In this document: positions 14,235 through 21,560 of the stretch, in pieces | How positions within the stretch are numbered: the stretch's first letter is position 1 | Layout: the number at the start of each line of letters is the position of its first letter | Source of the DNA: JABMRF01 sp964434235 | GTDB lineage: Bacteria > Patescibacteriota > Patescibacteriia > UBA11705 > JABHMO01 | Reading direction: 5' to 3' | NCBI GenBank assembly: GCA_964434235.1 | Contig: CAYSUN010000011.1 | Coordinates: 1-24,434, forward strand | Length of the DNA stretch: 24,434 nucleotides | Notes under the pieces: model-generated | Database searches by the model: none | What the model was told of the DNA's origin: nothing | What the model saw: the letters and a program-made list of their open reading frames with translations, nothing else | Made by a program: the position numbers and the translations under genes

Positions 14235-14799
14235 TGAAATCATAGATGGTTTACGTGAACAATTTTCGTATGTTGCTAGTGAAATTAGTGATGATTTACA
14301 AGAACAGCTTTCGTATGTTGCTAGTGAAATTAGTGATAATTTACTAGGACCGGTTGCAAATGTTGCCAGAGAATTATCTGAGTTTTCAGGTGATTTTGCC
14401 AGAGGACTTTATAGTGTTTTTGAAGATGTCGCAATTGGAATGGCCAAATACGCTGGCCAAGTTCCACTTTTTGAGGAGCGGTTCGAGGGTTTGAAGTTTA
14501 TTTTTATGTCTGATCGTGTTTTTATTCGGAATACACTGAGGCGACAAGTAAAAAATGTTTCAACAACTTTGATATTTGGTCGTGACCTTAAATTGGGTCG
14601 GTTAGATATTAATTTGGATGAAGGGTATATTAAAATAGACACTAAGGTTATACCCGCTTGTACTACTGTAGAGAGATTTGGTGTGGTAATGTTTGGCAAG
14701 AAGTTTATAATTGAAGTTGATGGCGAATCTTTGGAAATAGATTTGCAAGAGAAAATTCCGATTATTCATTTTTTGGCTTGGCATTACTTGCAAATTTAG
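14206..14799 (+). CDS. Protein of unknown function with four 15-residue helical repeats
   Basis: 197 residues, start supported by AAGGAG 8 nt before the ATG. Residues 7-66 are four tandem 15-residue units: NVASEIIDGLREQFS, YVASEISDDLQEQLS, YVASEISDNLLGPVA and the diverged NVARELSEFSGDFAR. The two middle ones are close at DNA level too (45-bp repeat, 14269-14358). Their pattern predicts an amphipathic helix that could lie on a membrane or bundle. The C-terminal half (about 95-197) looks beta-rich (LKLGRLDINLDEGYIKIDT). Function unknown. It overlaps the upstream CxxC gene by 29 nt and is followed by a strong terminator. Confidence 0.8.
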   Translation: MIERLLNVASEIIDGLREQFSYVASEISDDLQEQLSYVASEISDNLLGPVANVARELSEFSGDFARGLYSVFEDVAIGMAKYAGQVPLFEERFEGLKFIFMSDRVFIRNTLRRQVKNVSTTLIFGRDLKLGRLDINLDEGYIKIDTKVIPACTTVERFGVVMFGKKFIIEVDGESLEIDLQEKIPIIHFLAWHYLQI

Positions 14800-14824
14800 T
14801 TTATGAAAAAATAGCTTTTCAAAC

Positions 14825-14861
14825 AAAAGAGCAAAAGTTCAAACACTTTGCTCTTTTTTTT
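14825..14861 (+). terminator. Intrinsic terminator of the 13881-14799 pair
   Basis: 11-bp stem AAAAGAGCAAA / TTTGCTCTTTT with an 11-nt loop, running into a long T-run. The A-run on the left probably lets it also stop the convergent Nudix/ligase transcript. Confidence 0.9.
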
Positions 14862-14878
14862 ATATTAATTTTGTGATT

Positions 14879-15280
14879 TTAGTTTTTTGTTAAAAATTCT
14901 TCAAGTACAGGTTCAATGTTTGGGGCACAATCTTCTGGTAGGCTGTGAATGTCGAACCAATTCCAAGCAATAATATCTTGACCAGCAATTATTTCATCTA
15001 GGCGTTTAGCCAAATAATGAATTAAAATTACTTGCGTATCGTTGTCGTTGGGTTTGGCAATCATCATCGGTTTCAACGGCTTGATAATTTTTATAGAAAT
15101 ACCCATTTCTTCTTTTACTTCACGTTGGCAGGCAGTTTCAAGGGAGGTTAATGGATTTTCAAAGTCAAAGTTTTCGACCTTACCACCAGGGAATTTCCAA
15201 AAGGTATCATCTCCGTGTTTATTTAGTAAAACTTTATCATTTTCAATAATAACTGGGCCAGAAGCAATTATAAAGTTCAT
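14879..15280 (-). CDS. Nudix-family hydrolase
   Basis: A 133-residue single-domain Nudix protein; the family cleaves nucleoside diphosphates linked to another moiety, often damaged NTPs. The substrate is not predictable here. It starts MNFIIASGPVIIENDKVLL; WKFPGGKVE follows, and the catalytic part REVKEEMGI is intact with its metal-binding glutamates. Between GGKVE and REV there are extra residues (NFDFENPLTSLETACQ), so the Nudix box is longer than the standard 23-residue form. Its start codon overlaps the stop of the upstream ligase gene by 4 nt (ATGA on the minus strand), indicating coupled translation. No SD. Confidence 0.92.
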   Translation of the reverse strand: MNFIIASGPVIIENDKVLLNKHGDDTFWKFPGGKVENFDFENPLTSLETACQREVKEEMGISIKIIKPLKPMMIAKPNDNDTQVILIHYLAKRLDEIIAGQDIIAWNWFDIHSLPEDCAPNIEPVLEEFLTKN

Positions 15281-16593
15281 ATTTTTGAAGTTTTATTTGT
15301 TAAAATATTTAGGCCTATTATAAAAGAAAACATTATTAGCCCAAACCAGAAACTCCATAAATAGTGATCAAACAAAGCAAGGCCAGCAATGGTTAGCAAG
15401 GCTATAAAGCTTGTTGTTTTTTCAATCGACCAATTATTATTCTTGAATAAATTAAACAGACAGTAAATCAGGAACATTAAATTTATTGCTAAGCCAATAA
15501 TTCCAAGTTCGCCGAAAATAAGTAGATAAGTATTGTGAATAGGTTGATATTGCCAACCTTCAAGCGTTTGATTTTCATTAACCAAAGCAACTGTATAATT
15601 ACCAAGTCCAAGTCCAGTTAACCAATGAGTTTTCATTATTGGTAAAAATTGTTTGTATTGTTCAAGTCTAGTGATGTTGGATTGAGCCTCAAGTTCATTG
15701 TTGATAGATGTTCTGGCTGAAATTAAATTAGGAAAAGATACAGTGAAAATGATAATTATAAAAAGTGCAATAAGAGCAAATTTAGAAATATGTTTAGTTA
15801 AAATTTTATCTTTGCGGGCCACAAAACTGAAAATTATTATTGCTAAAATAAAAACAATTACAGCTGAGCGTGATAACGTAGTAAGTAATCCTAAAAAAGT
15901 AATAACAAAAATCATTGATAAAAATTTTTGGTGTTTTTTTATTTTTGTTAATGCAAAAAGTCCAATTATTAAAATTAAACTAACAGCGAGAAAACCAGCT
16001 AAAATATTTGGATGAGGCAAGGCGCCAAAAGTTCTTAACCAGCGTAAATTCTCTAGTTGCACAACAGGTGTTCCGAGTGTTTCTGGGTTTTGTTCAGCCA
16101 GTCCCAGCCATTTATTTGCCTGAACTTTTTGTTCGATAAATTGTGAAATAGCTAAACTAGCTTGAATCGTACCACTAAATACAAAAGCCCAAGTTGCTTT
16201 AGTCCAATCAATTCGAGTAGAAACAAGAACTAAAGCAAACGCCACGGCTATGATCAATTGTGAAAATTTATAAAAAGCAATTTCTTGATTTAGAGCTACA
16301 AAACAATTTACTATTAAACATAATATTAACAAAAGCCAAACTAAAACATTTTTTTTATTTTGTTCTTTTATTGTTTTTTTTAATTTTAGTGATTTTAGGA
16401 GAGGAATAAAATAAATTACACTTAAAAATAAAATTATTCCGAGCAGAAGTTCAGTTACATATAAACTGAGGGTAGCGTATTCCCAATTAAAATTATTTAA
16501 AACAATTTGTTTGTAAATTAAGCGAGTTTGCCATGGCAAAAGGAAAACTAATAAATAAATTAAATAGTGAATTAATTTTTGTAGTTTAGGCAT
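15277..16593 (-). CDS. O-antigen ligase/polymerase-like integral membrane protein (Wzy_C family)
   Basis: A 438-residue membrane protein with ten or more hydrophobic helices. A large outward loop carries conserved features of the O-antigen ligase/Wzy superfamily: PHPNILAGF, the short TLSRSA motif, and GLGLGNYT followed by HNTYLLIFGELGIIG, where the His-Asn pair and Glu belong to the catalytic loop. Family members join polysaccharide repeat units or transfer glycans to lipid or protein. A CPR cell lacks LPS, so a role in surface glycan or pilin/S-layer glycosylation is inferred. It is the only non-SD gene here without T before the ATG (it has C). It overlaps the Nudix gene by 4 nt. Confidence 0.88.
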   Translation of the reverse strand: MPKLQKLIHYLIYLLVFLLPWQTRLIYKQIVLNNFNWEYATLSLYVTELLLGIILFLSVIYFIPLLKSLKLKKTIKEQNKKNVLVWLLLILCLIVNCFVALNQEIAFYKFSQLIIAVAFALVLVSTRIDWTKATWAFVFSGTIQASLAISQFIEQKVQANKWLGLAEQNPETLGTPVVQLENLRWLRTFGALPHPNILAGFLAVSLILIIGLFALTKIKKHQKFLSMIFVITFLGLLTTLSRSAVIVFILAIIIFSFVARKDKILTKHISKFALIALFIIIIFTVSFPNLISARTSINNELEAQSNITRLEQYKQFLPIMKTHWLTGLGLGNYTVALVNENQTLEGWQYQPIHNTYLLIFGELGIIGLAINLMFLIYCLFNLFKNNNWSIEKTTSFIALLTIAGLALFDHYLWSFWFGLIMFSFIIGLNILTNKTSKI

Positions 16594-16678
16594 GGTTTGA
16601 TTTTTTTATAATTTTATACTAATATGATATCGTTTTCTGGTTGTTTTGACAATTTGTTTTTTGCCAAAGGAGGAGCTA

Positions 16679-17086
16679 ATGAATAAATTTTTTCTGTTCT
16701 TTGCTTTGTTGATTTTTTTAGCTTGTGGAAAAACTGACGTAGATGTTACAACTGGAGCTGATCAAAGTGTTGTGGTAACTGAAAAAGATCAAGATATTAA
16801 AACAGAACACAACCCGTGTAATCGAGTTTCTTACAATGAACTTCAACTAATGCGGGTCCGACAGCTTATTTTGTATAAGAATGACGGGAAGCAAACAGTT
16901 ACAGTAGATGTTGCTGGTCAAACAAGCGGTAATAGTCCAATTATAATTAGTTACAAAATTGAACCTTTATCCAAGGGCCAATACATGTTGCCCTTTGTTA
17001 ATGGGGATATTCTTGGACCTTTGTACTTTAGTTTTAATCAGAGTGAGTGGCAAGAAGTTTGCCCAGAAGTTGAAAAAAATAGATAG
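16679..17086 (+). CDS. Small predicted lipoprotein of unknown function
   Basis: 135 residues from the ATG at 16679, preceded by AAAGGAGGAG; a longer frame from 16646 would begin upstream of that SD with a non-signal sequence. Type II signal peptide MNKFFLFFALLIFLAC with lipid-bearing Cys16. An acidic Thr/Val/Asp linker runs to about residue 45, then a beta-rich domain (KQTVTVDVAG, PIIISYKIE) with Cys47 and Cys127, likely a disulphide. No family recognised. A TTGACA sits at 16646 but has no -10 box at the right distance. Its terminator lies inside the convergent gene's 3' end. Confidence 0.82.
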   Translation: MNKFFLFFALLIFLACGKTDVDVTTGADQSVVVTEKDQDIKTEHNPCNRVSYNELQLMRVRQLILYKNDGKQTVTVDVAGQTSGNSPIIISYKIEPLSKGQYMLPFVNGDILGPLYFSFNQSEWQEVCPEVEKNR

Positions 17087-17096
17087 ATTAATTATT

Positions 17097-17128
17097 GACC
17101 TAGATCACATCTAGGTCTTTTGTTTTTT
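17097..17128 (+). terminator. Intrinsic terminator of the small lipoprotein gene, embedded in a convergent gene
   Basis: Perfect 9-bp stem GACCTAGAT / ATCTAGGTC with loop CAC, then TTTTGTTTTTT. The hairpin overlaps the last codons and stop of the minus-strand gene 17100-18047, so both genes share this DNA. Confidence 0.88.
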
Positions 17129-18047
17129 CGCAAAGCCGTTGCCATTTGTTCAAAATTTCAAGGCGGTTATCTTTGTCATGGAATTTTAGAATTCGATCGT
17201 TGATCATCACGTTGGTGTTGCTTTCGTCTTTTTGTTTAAGTAAATGCTTCGGCAAAATTTTAAATTGAAATTTTTTTAAAATGAATTCTAGCCAGTTACC
17301 AAAATTATTGCTTAATATTTTTTCTCGATATTTTTTTAAGGAATTTTTTTTATTTATTTGCCAGCGTGAATTTGGCTGGCTGGCGATTATATTTGGAATG
17401 AATTTTTTTGCCCAAGAATTGGAATTAAAAAATTTTGAAGCATAATCTTTTTCTTGGTAAATTGGTAAAAATTGACTTTGCCAATAAATAAAATGAATAT
17501 CATTGACGTAGGCATAATCTTGCAAGTTGAGATTATCTTCAGACAAGTAAAAGCTCAAGCAAATTCGGTCTTTGTGTGTTTTTGGCGTTGGTCTTTTTCG
17601 TAAAATTTTCATGTAAAGAGTAGTCAGAAAACGGACAGTCCAAATTCTGTTTTTTATACAAACAATAGCTAGATCAATATCGCTTTCAGTATTAGCATTT
17701 TGATAAGCTAAATTATTACAAACAAAAATTGCTTTAATGAAAATAGTTTTGCTTAGCAAGTTAATTAGCCATAAACTTTTTTTAAATTTATTTTGAGCCC
17801 AAATATATTTTTCTTTTCTTAACTGGATTAAGTTTTCTTTACTTTTAAAAAAATAAAATCCTTCATTATAACCAAGGATTTTATTTGTATATAAATTTTC
17901 TAACGCTTCAATTATTTGAATAAAATTATATGATTCAGTCGGTTGCCACAAGTATTTATAAACCTCCCAGCTTGTTAAAGGAAAGTTGAAAATATGAAAG
18001 TAGGCGAGCGAGTTCAAAATGCATTTTTCAAGAGGGGACAACGGCAT
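17100..18047 (-). CDS. Predicted nucleotidyltransferase-fold protein with an N-terminal winged-helix-like region
   Basis: 315 residues. Residues 1-90 look like a winged-helix module (LEKCILNSLAYFHIF, LTSWEVYKYLW). A minimal nucleotidyltransferase-like core follows: YQNANTESDIDLAIVC, with the paired acidic residues Asp123 and Asp125 that bind metal in this superfamily. The usual upstream Gly-Ser of the motif is replaced by Asn-Asn (111-112), so activity is uncertain. The C-terminal half is lysine- and aromatic-rich and not assignable. No SD; T precedes the ATG. It follows the PRC-barrel gene with an 8-nt gap. Its 3' end hosts the terminator of the convergent gene. Confidence 0.7.
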   Translation of the reverse strand: MPLSPLEKCILNSLAYFHIFNFPLTSWEVYKYLWQPTESYNFIQIIEALENLYTNKILGYNEGFYFFKSKENLIQLRKEKYIWAQNKFKKSLWLINLLSKTIFIKAIFVCNNLAYQNANTESDIDLAIVCIKNRIWTVRFLTTLYMKILRKRPTPKTHKDRICLSFYLSEDNLNLQDYAYVNDIHFIYWQSQFLPIYQEKDYASKFFNSNSWAKKFIPNIIASQPNSRWQINKKNSLKKYREKILSNNFGNWLEFILKKFQFKILPKHLLKQKDESNTNVMINDRILKFHDKDNRLEILNKWQRLCEKTKDLDVI

Positions 18048-18055
18048 AGAAAGGA

Positions 18056-18382
18056 TTAATTTTGAGATTTAGCTTGAATTGGCGCTGGGTTGTTTATTTT
18101 TAGAGATTGTTTTTTGGTGCTGGAAGTCGGTTCACCGAGCAGTTCTATCTGGTCGCCTTCTACGGCATCTTGCACAATAATTCTTGATTCATTGATAGAA
18201 ATTATTTGATCTGGAGCAATTAAAAGCACTGGGCTCTTGGCAAAAAATCTTTTTCGTACAACGTAGTACTTGTCGATGGTATTTTGTTCTAGGTTGATTT
18301 CAGCATTGACTATCCGACCAAGCGGGTGTTCGCTTTTGGTTAAAACTGGAAGTTTTTTTAATTTATTTAGTTCAATGCGCAT
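18056..18382 (-). CDS. PRC-barrel domain protein
   Basis: 108 residues from the ATG at 18380-18382 (a TTG two codons upstream is less likely). Residues 10-75 match the PRC-barrel pattern: LPVLTKSEHPLGRIVNAEIN, then KYYVVRKRFF, LLIAPDQIISINESRIIVQD. PRC barrels are small beta-barrels found in RimM and in stand-alone proteins that bind RNA, ribosomal proteins or other partners. The C-terminal 30 residues are polar and probably disordered. It lies between yidC and the nucleotidyltransferase-like gene. No SD; T precedes the ATG. Specific role unknown. Confidence 0.82.
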   Translation of the reverse strand: MRIELNKLKKLPVLTKSEHPLGRIVNAEINLEQNTIDKYYVVRKRFFAKSPVLLIAPDQIISINESRIIVQDAVEGDQIELLGEPTSSTKKQSLKINNPAPIQAKSQN

Positions 18383-18422
18383 ACGCAAATTTTTTTATTG
18401 GTTATAATTTTAAGATCAACAA

Positions 18423-19232
18423 TTATTTTAATTGTTTAGATTCATTGTTTGTTGTAGCGGGATCGTCAGTTTTTGGTTGACTTGAATTATCTTGAGGTGG
18501 GATGATTTCAATGCCAGACTCCTTTTTTTTCTTAAACATAAATAGCTGCTGAAGACTTGTAAAAACAGTTGTTAAAAACCAATAAAAGGTTAAGCCAGCT
18601 GGCAACTGCAAACCGATTAAAATGGTCATGAAGGGCATAAAATATTGCATGCTTTTGTTCATCGTAGCCATGATGTTTTCGTCTTTTGCACCACTTTTAG
18701 CTGAAGCTGGAGCTTTTTTGCTGGTTAACATTTGAGTCTGAATATACTGAGCTAGACCAGCTAAAATTGCTAAAGCAATACTTGGGACAGCCATGTTAAT
18801 AAAACCAAAGGCGACTGGATTTAAGTGTTCAGGATTAGCTACAAACTTGTAAAGGATATCAAAATTTTCAGAATTTAATCCGTGTCGAAAAGCTCGATAA
18901 ACAGCGATTAAAAATGGGAACTGAATCAACAAAGGCAAACATGAAGACAATGGGTTAACTTTTTGTTCTTTATAAAGTTTCATTGTTTCAGAGGCTAATT
19001 TTTCCTTATCATCTTTGTACTGCTTTTTTAGCTGATCCATTTTTGGTTGTATCTCTTGCAACGACTTCTGAGATTTTACAGCGGATAAACTTAAAGGGAG
19101 AAGAACTAGCTTAATGATAATAGTCATTAAAATAATCGCTAAGCCAATGTCATTACCTGGAACTATATTGTAAAGATAAACTAGTAAATTAAAGATTGGT
19201 TCATAAATAAACGTGTAGTATATTGCAAGCAT
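18423..19232 (-). CDS. yidC: Membrane protein insertase YidC/Oxa1
   Basis: Inserts and folds membrane proteins, alone or with Sec. 269 residues, the Gram-positive-like length without the large periplasmic domain. TM2 contains IIIKLVLLPLS with Lys41 where most YidC proteins have the groove Arg. A charged cytoplasmic hairpin follows (KSLQEIQPKMDQLKKQYKD), then PLSSCLPLLIQFPFLIAVYR, the family signature. Later come MNKSMQYFMPFMTILIG and LPAGLTFYWF. The tail is acidic and polar. The usual neighbours rnpA, rpmH and jag are absent; here it follows nusA. No SD; T precedes the ATG, and a hairpin ends 8 nt upstream. Confidence 0.95.
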   Translation of the reverse strand: MLAIYYTFIYEPIFNLLVYLYNIVPGNDIGLAIILMTIIIKLVLLPLSLSAVKSQKSLQEIQPKMDQLKKQYKDDKEKLASETMKLYKEQKVNPLSSCLPLLIQFPFLIAVYRAFRHGLNSENFDILYKFVANPEHLNPVAFGFINMAVPSIALAILAGLAQYIQTQMLTSKKAPASAKSGAKDENIMATMNKSMQYFMPFMTILIGLQLPAGLTFYWFLTTVFTSLQQLFMFKKKKESGIEIIPPQDNSSQPKTDDPATTNNESKQLK

Positions 19233-19240
19233 ATTTTCTT

Positions 19241-19271
19241 AATTTCTAATTTTATGAATTAAAATGAAATT
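19241..19271 (-). promoter_or_regulatory. AT-rich hairpin directly before the yidC start
   Basis: On the minus strand AATTTC-ATTTTA pairs with TAAAAT-(TA)-GAAATT around loop ATTCA: 12 bp with a 2-nt bulge. It ends 8 nt before the ATG and has no T-run. Same position relative to the start as the structured spacers of tsaE, groES, groEL, nusA and hppA. Confidence 0.5.
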
Positions 19272-19293
19272 TCAAAATAAAATATTAATAATT

Positions 19294-20649
19294 TTATTCA
19301 GTTTTATCTTTTGTGCTTTTTTTGGTTTTTTTAACTTTTTTTTCTTTTTTTACTTTAACCTCAATCGCCTCTGGTTTGGCTGTTTCGTCAATCTCTCCAA
19401 CTTTTTCTAATAATTCATCTGCACTAATTTCTTGTCCGCTTTCTTGTTCTTTAATGTTCAAGCGCCATTCAGTTAATCTAGAGGCAAGTCTAACGTTTTG
19501 TCCAGCTCGACCAATTGTTAAAGATAGTTGATCGTTGGGTACAGTTACAACTGCTTCTTTGTCTTTTTCATTAAGTTCAACATGTGTAATCTTTGCTGGT
19601 AATAGTGCGTTTGTAATAAATTTTATGGCATCAGTAGAATATTCAATAATATCGATTTTTTCACCATTCAGTTCATTGATAATAGTTTGAATTCTAGCAC
19701 CTCTTTGGCCAATACAAGAACCAATTGGATCAATATTTTCATCTTCAGTGAAAACAGCAATTTTTGTTCGATTACCAGCTTCTCTGGCGATTCCTTTTAT
19801 TTCAATAACACCGCTAGCAATTTCAGGAATTTCCAAGCTAAAAAGCATTTTGACAATTTCTGGATGAGCGCGGGAAACTATGATTTCTGGTCCGCGAGTT
19901 GTTAGCGAGACACTATTAATATAAACTTTGGTTCGACTACCAATTTTTAATCTTTCACCGTGGATTTGTTCGTTCGGGGGTAAAATAGCTGAGGCTTTAT
20001 CTAAATCAAGAATTAAGTTCCGGCCATCAAATTTTTGGATCATGCCAGTTACGATTTGGCCTTCCTTGTCTTTGTATTCTTGGTAAACTACATTTCTTTC
20101 TGCTTCACGAAGTTTTTGAATAATAACTTGTTTAGCAGTTTGGGCAGCCATTCGACCAAAAGATCCAGGAATTTCTAATTCGGTTTTGACAATATCACCA
20201 ATTTTGTAAGATTTTTTTATGGCCTTAGCATCTTTAAGTTGTATCTCGGTTTTTGGGTTAAATCTTCTTGTTTCATCATCCTCCGCATTAATTTCTTCTG
20301 TTCGTAGTTCATTCCGTTGCTCAAACTCTTTTTCTTCACGCATTTTTTTTAATTCTTCAGCTGAAATTTCGCCACTAGCAATTTTTTCTTTTAATTCTTC
20401 CCGTTCTTTACGCATTTGTTCCAAGGCGGCCAGCTCTTCTTCCGTTAAATCCTCGACAATTTCTTTGACATCAAAAATACGAGTGTGGCCAGTTTCTGCA
20501 TTAAACTCAGCTTGGATGTTTTGTAATTTATCACCAAAATCTTTTCTAAATGCAGCAGCTAAGGCTGAGTCAATAGTTTCCATTACTGATTCCTCAGATA
20601 AGCCTTTCTCGGCACAGATTTGTTTAATTACAGCTTTAATGTTTTCCAT
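19294..20649 (-). CDS. nusA: Transcription termination/antitermination factor NusA
   Basis: Binds RNA polymerase and nascent RNA to modulate pausing and termination. 451 residues. The N-terminal domain (MENIKAVIKQICAEKGLSEE) contains a long acidic helical insert (about 65-130). An S1 domain (about 195-260, GQIVTGMIQKFDGRNLILD) follows, then KH1 with IGQRGARIQTIINELNGEK and KH2 with TIGRAGQNVRLASRL. There are no C-terminal acidic repeats as in E. coli; the protein ends in a lysine-rich tail instead. First gene of the minus-strand run leading to yidC. Its leader holds a promoter, a terminator-like hairpin and an 8-bp repeat stretch. Confidence 0.96.
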   Translation of the reverse strand: MENIKAVIKQICAEKGLSEESVMETIDSALAAAFRKDFGDKLQNIQAEFNAETGHTRIFDVKEIVEDLTEEELAALEQMRKEREELKEKIASGEISAEELKKMREEKEFEQRNELRTEEINAEDDETRRFNPKTEIQLKDAKAIKKSYKIGDIVKTELEIPGSFGRMAAQTAKQVIIQKLREAERNVVYQEYKDKEGQIVTGMIQKFDGRNLILDLDKASAILPPNEQIHGERLKIGSRTKVYINSVSLTTRGPEIIVSRAHPEIVKMLFSLEIPEIASGVIEIKGIAREAGNRTKIAVFTEDENIDPIGSCIGQRGARIQTIINELNGEKIDIIEYSTDAIKFITNALLPAKITHVELNEKDKEAVVTVPNDQLSLTIGRAGQNVRLASRLTEWRLNIKEQESGQEISADELLEKVGEIDETAKPEAIEVKVKKEKKVKKTKKSTKDKTE

Positions 20650-20657
20650 ATTTATAA

Positions 20658-20689
20658 GTTGGCTGGTTATGTAATTGTTTGGTTATTTA
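20658..20689. repeat. Short degenerate 8-bp-periodic stretch ahead of nusA
   Basis: GTTGGCTG, GTTATGTA, ATTGTTTG, GTTATTTA in 8-bp register, ending 8 nt before the nusA start on the minus strand. It resembles GTTGGCTA/GTTTGCCA of the groES-groEL array, but is weaker. Confidence 0.45.
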
Positions 20690-20732
20690 AAAAATGACCA
20701 AAATGTTCATTAACCAGAAAATTAATTTATTT

Positions 20733-20766
20733 ACAAAAAATGCTAGTTTAATTATCATAAACTAGC
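20733..20766 (-). terminator. Terminator-like hairpin in the nusA leader
   Basis: 9-bp perfect stem GCTAGTTTA / TAAACTAGC with a 7-nt loop, followed on the minus strand by ATTTTTTG. It lies between the nusA promoter and the nusA start, so it would act as an attenuator or a 5' stabilising hairpin. A weaker AATGA/TCATT hairpin with a T-run follows in the leader. Confidence 0.55.
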
Positions 20767-20776
20767 TTGCATATAG

Positions 20777-20805
20777 AATATAGCACAAGGGAAAATGATT
20801 GTCTA
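20777..20805 (-). promoter_or_regulatory. Likely promoter of nusA
   Basis: On the minus strand: TAGACA (20800-20805), 17-bp spacer, TATATT (20777-20782), giving a leader of about 120 nt. Confidence 0.65.
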
Positions 20806-20811
20806 GGGCTA

Positions 20812-20840
20812 TTGTCAAAAGAAAATTTATATGCTAAAGT
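20812..20840 (+). promoter_or_regulatory. Likely promoter of the rpsF-ssb-rpsR operon
   Basis: TTGTCA (20812-20817), 17-bp spacer, TAAAGT (20835-20840), divergent from the nusA promoter. Leader of about 90 nt. Confidence 0.6.
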
Positions 20841-20863
20841 ATGAAAAGCTTAATAAATTAAAT

Positions 20864-20924
20864 ATATTCTGCCTTAGGGACCATTAATTTTACAAACTTC
20901 TATTTTGCTAAAATTACAGAATAT
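20864..20924 (+). promoter_or_regulatory. Structured rpsF leader RNA, candidate ribosomal-protein autoregulatory element
   Basis: The continuous right strand 20910-20924 pairs with two left segments: ATATTCTG (20864-20871) with CAGAATAT, and TAATTTT (20885-20891) with AAAATTA. A 13-nt one-sided bulge, CCTTAGGGACCAT, lies between them. The element ends 13 nt before rpsF. In many bacteria an S6:S18 complex binds a bulged helix in this leader; the fit here is inferred. Confidence 0.5.
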
Positions 20925-20937
20925 TAAAACTAAAACT

Positions 20938-21486
20938 ATGAAAGAGCACTACGAGTTACTCTATATTGTGCCGATTAAATTTTTAGATAACGACTTGCAG
21001 AAAGTTGTTGCTGATGTTAATGGCTTAATCAACAAGTTTGGAGGAACAATTACAAAAGAAGACAATTTAGGAAAACAAAAGTTAGCTTACCCAATTAATA
21101 ATGTGCATCAAGGGACTTATATTTTGGTAGAATATGACATGGAGACAGAAAACAATGAAAAGTTTGGTTTTCAAATGAAACTTCATCAAGAGGTTTTGCG
21201 CCATATGGTCATTGTTAAAAGAATTAAATCTAATGAAGAATTAGCACGAGAAGCTCAAATTCAAGATGGCATTAGAAAATCAAGAGAAGATGAATTGACT
21301 GAAATTGAAGAAAAAGAAAAAGAGGTAATTGTGAAAAAAGATAAACCTATAAAAAAGATTACCAAAAAGGTTGAAGATCCAAAAACTGGTGAGATTGAAG
21401 TTGAAACAAAAAAAGCAACTGAAAAATCATCATTAGAAGAACTTGATAAAAAGTTAGACGAAATTTTAACTGACGATATTCTTTAA
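20938..21486 (+). CDS. rpsF: Small-subunit ribosomal protein bS6 with a long charged tail
   Basis: Partner of bS18 in the platform of the 30S subunit. 182 residues from the ATG at 20938 (MKEHYELLYIVP); an earlier in-frame start adds non-family residues. The ferredoxin-like S6 domain covers about 1-100 (KFGGTITKEDNLGKQKLAYP, QGTYILVEYDME, LRHMVIVKRIK). The remaining 80 residues are a Lys/Glu-rich tail, probably helical or disordered, much longer than in E. coli. No SD; T precedes the ATG. First gene of the canonical rpsF-ssb-rpsR order. Confidence 0.95.
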   Translation: MKEHYELLYIVPIKFLDNDLQKVVADVNGLINKFGGTITKEDNLGKQKLAYPINNVHQGTYILVEYDMETENNEKFGFQMKLHQEVLRHMVIVKRIKSNEELAREAQIQDGIRKSREDELTEIEEKEKEVIVKKDKPIKKITKKVEDPKTGEIEVETKKATEKSSLEELDKKLDEILTDDIL

Positions 21487-21560
21487 AAAATAAATTACAA
21501 GATTTGTAAGGTAACATACCATTAACTATAATTTGTTAAGTACATGGTAAGCAAGATATT

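Noticed and set aside
15277..15280. Alternative genetic code with TGA as glycine
   Set aside because: TGA serves as the ligase stop in a tight ATGA overlap, and the Trp and Gly codons in core genes follow the standard code.
16646..16674. TTGACA at 16646 as the promoter of the small lipoprotein gene
   Set aside because: The position 17 bp downstream falls on the SD (GGAGGA) with no -10 box. The true promoter may be near the TATACT/TATGAT at 16615-16628 but lacks a good -35.
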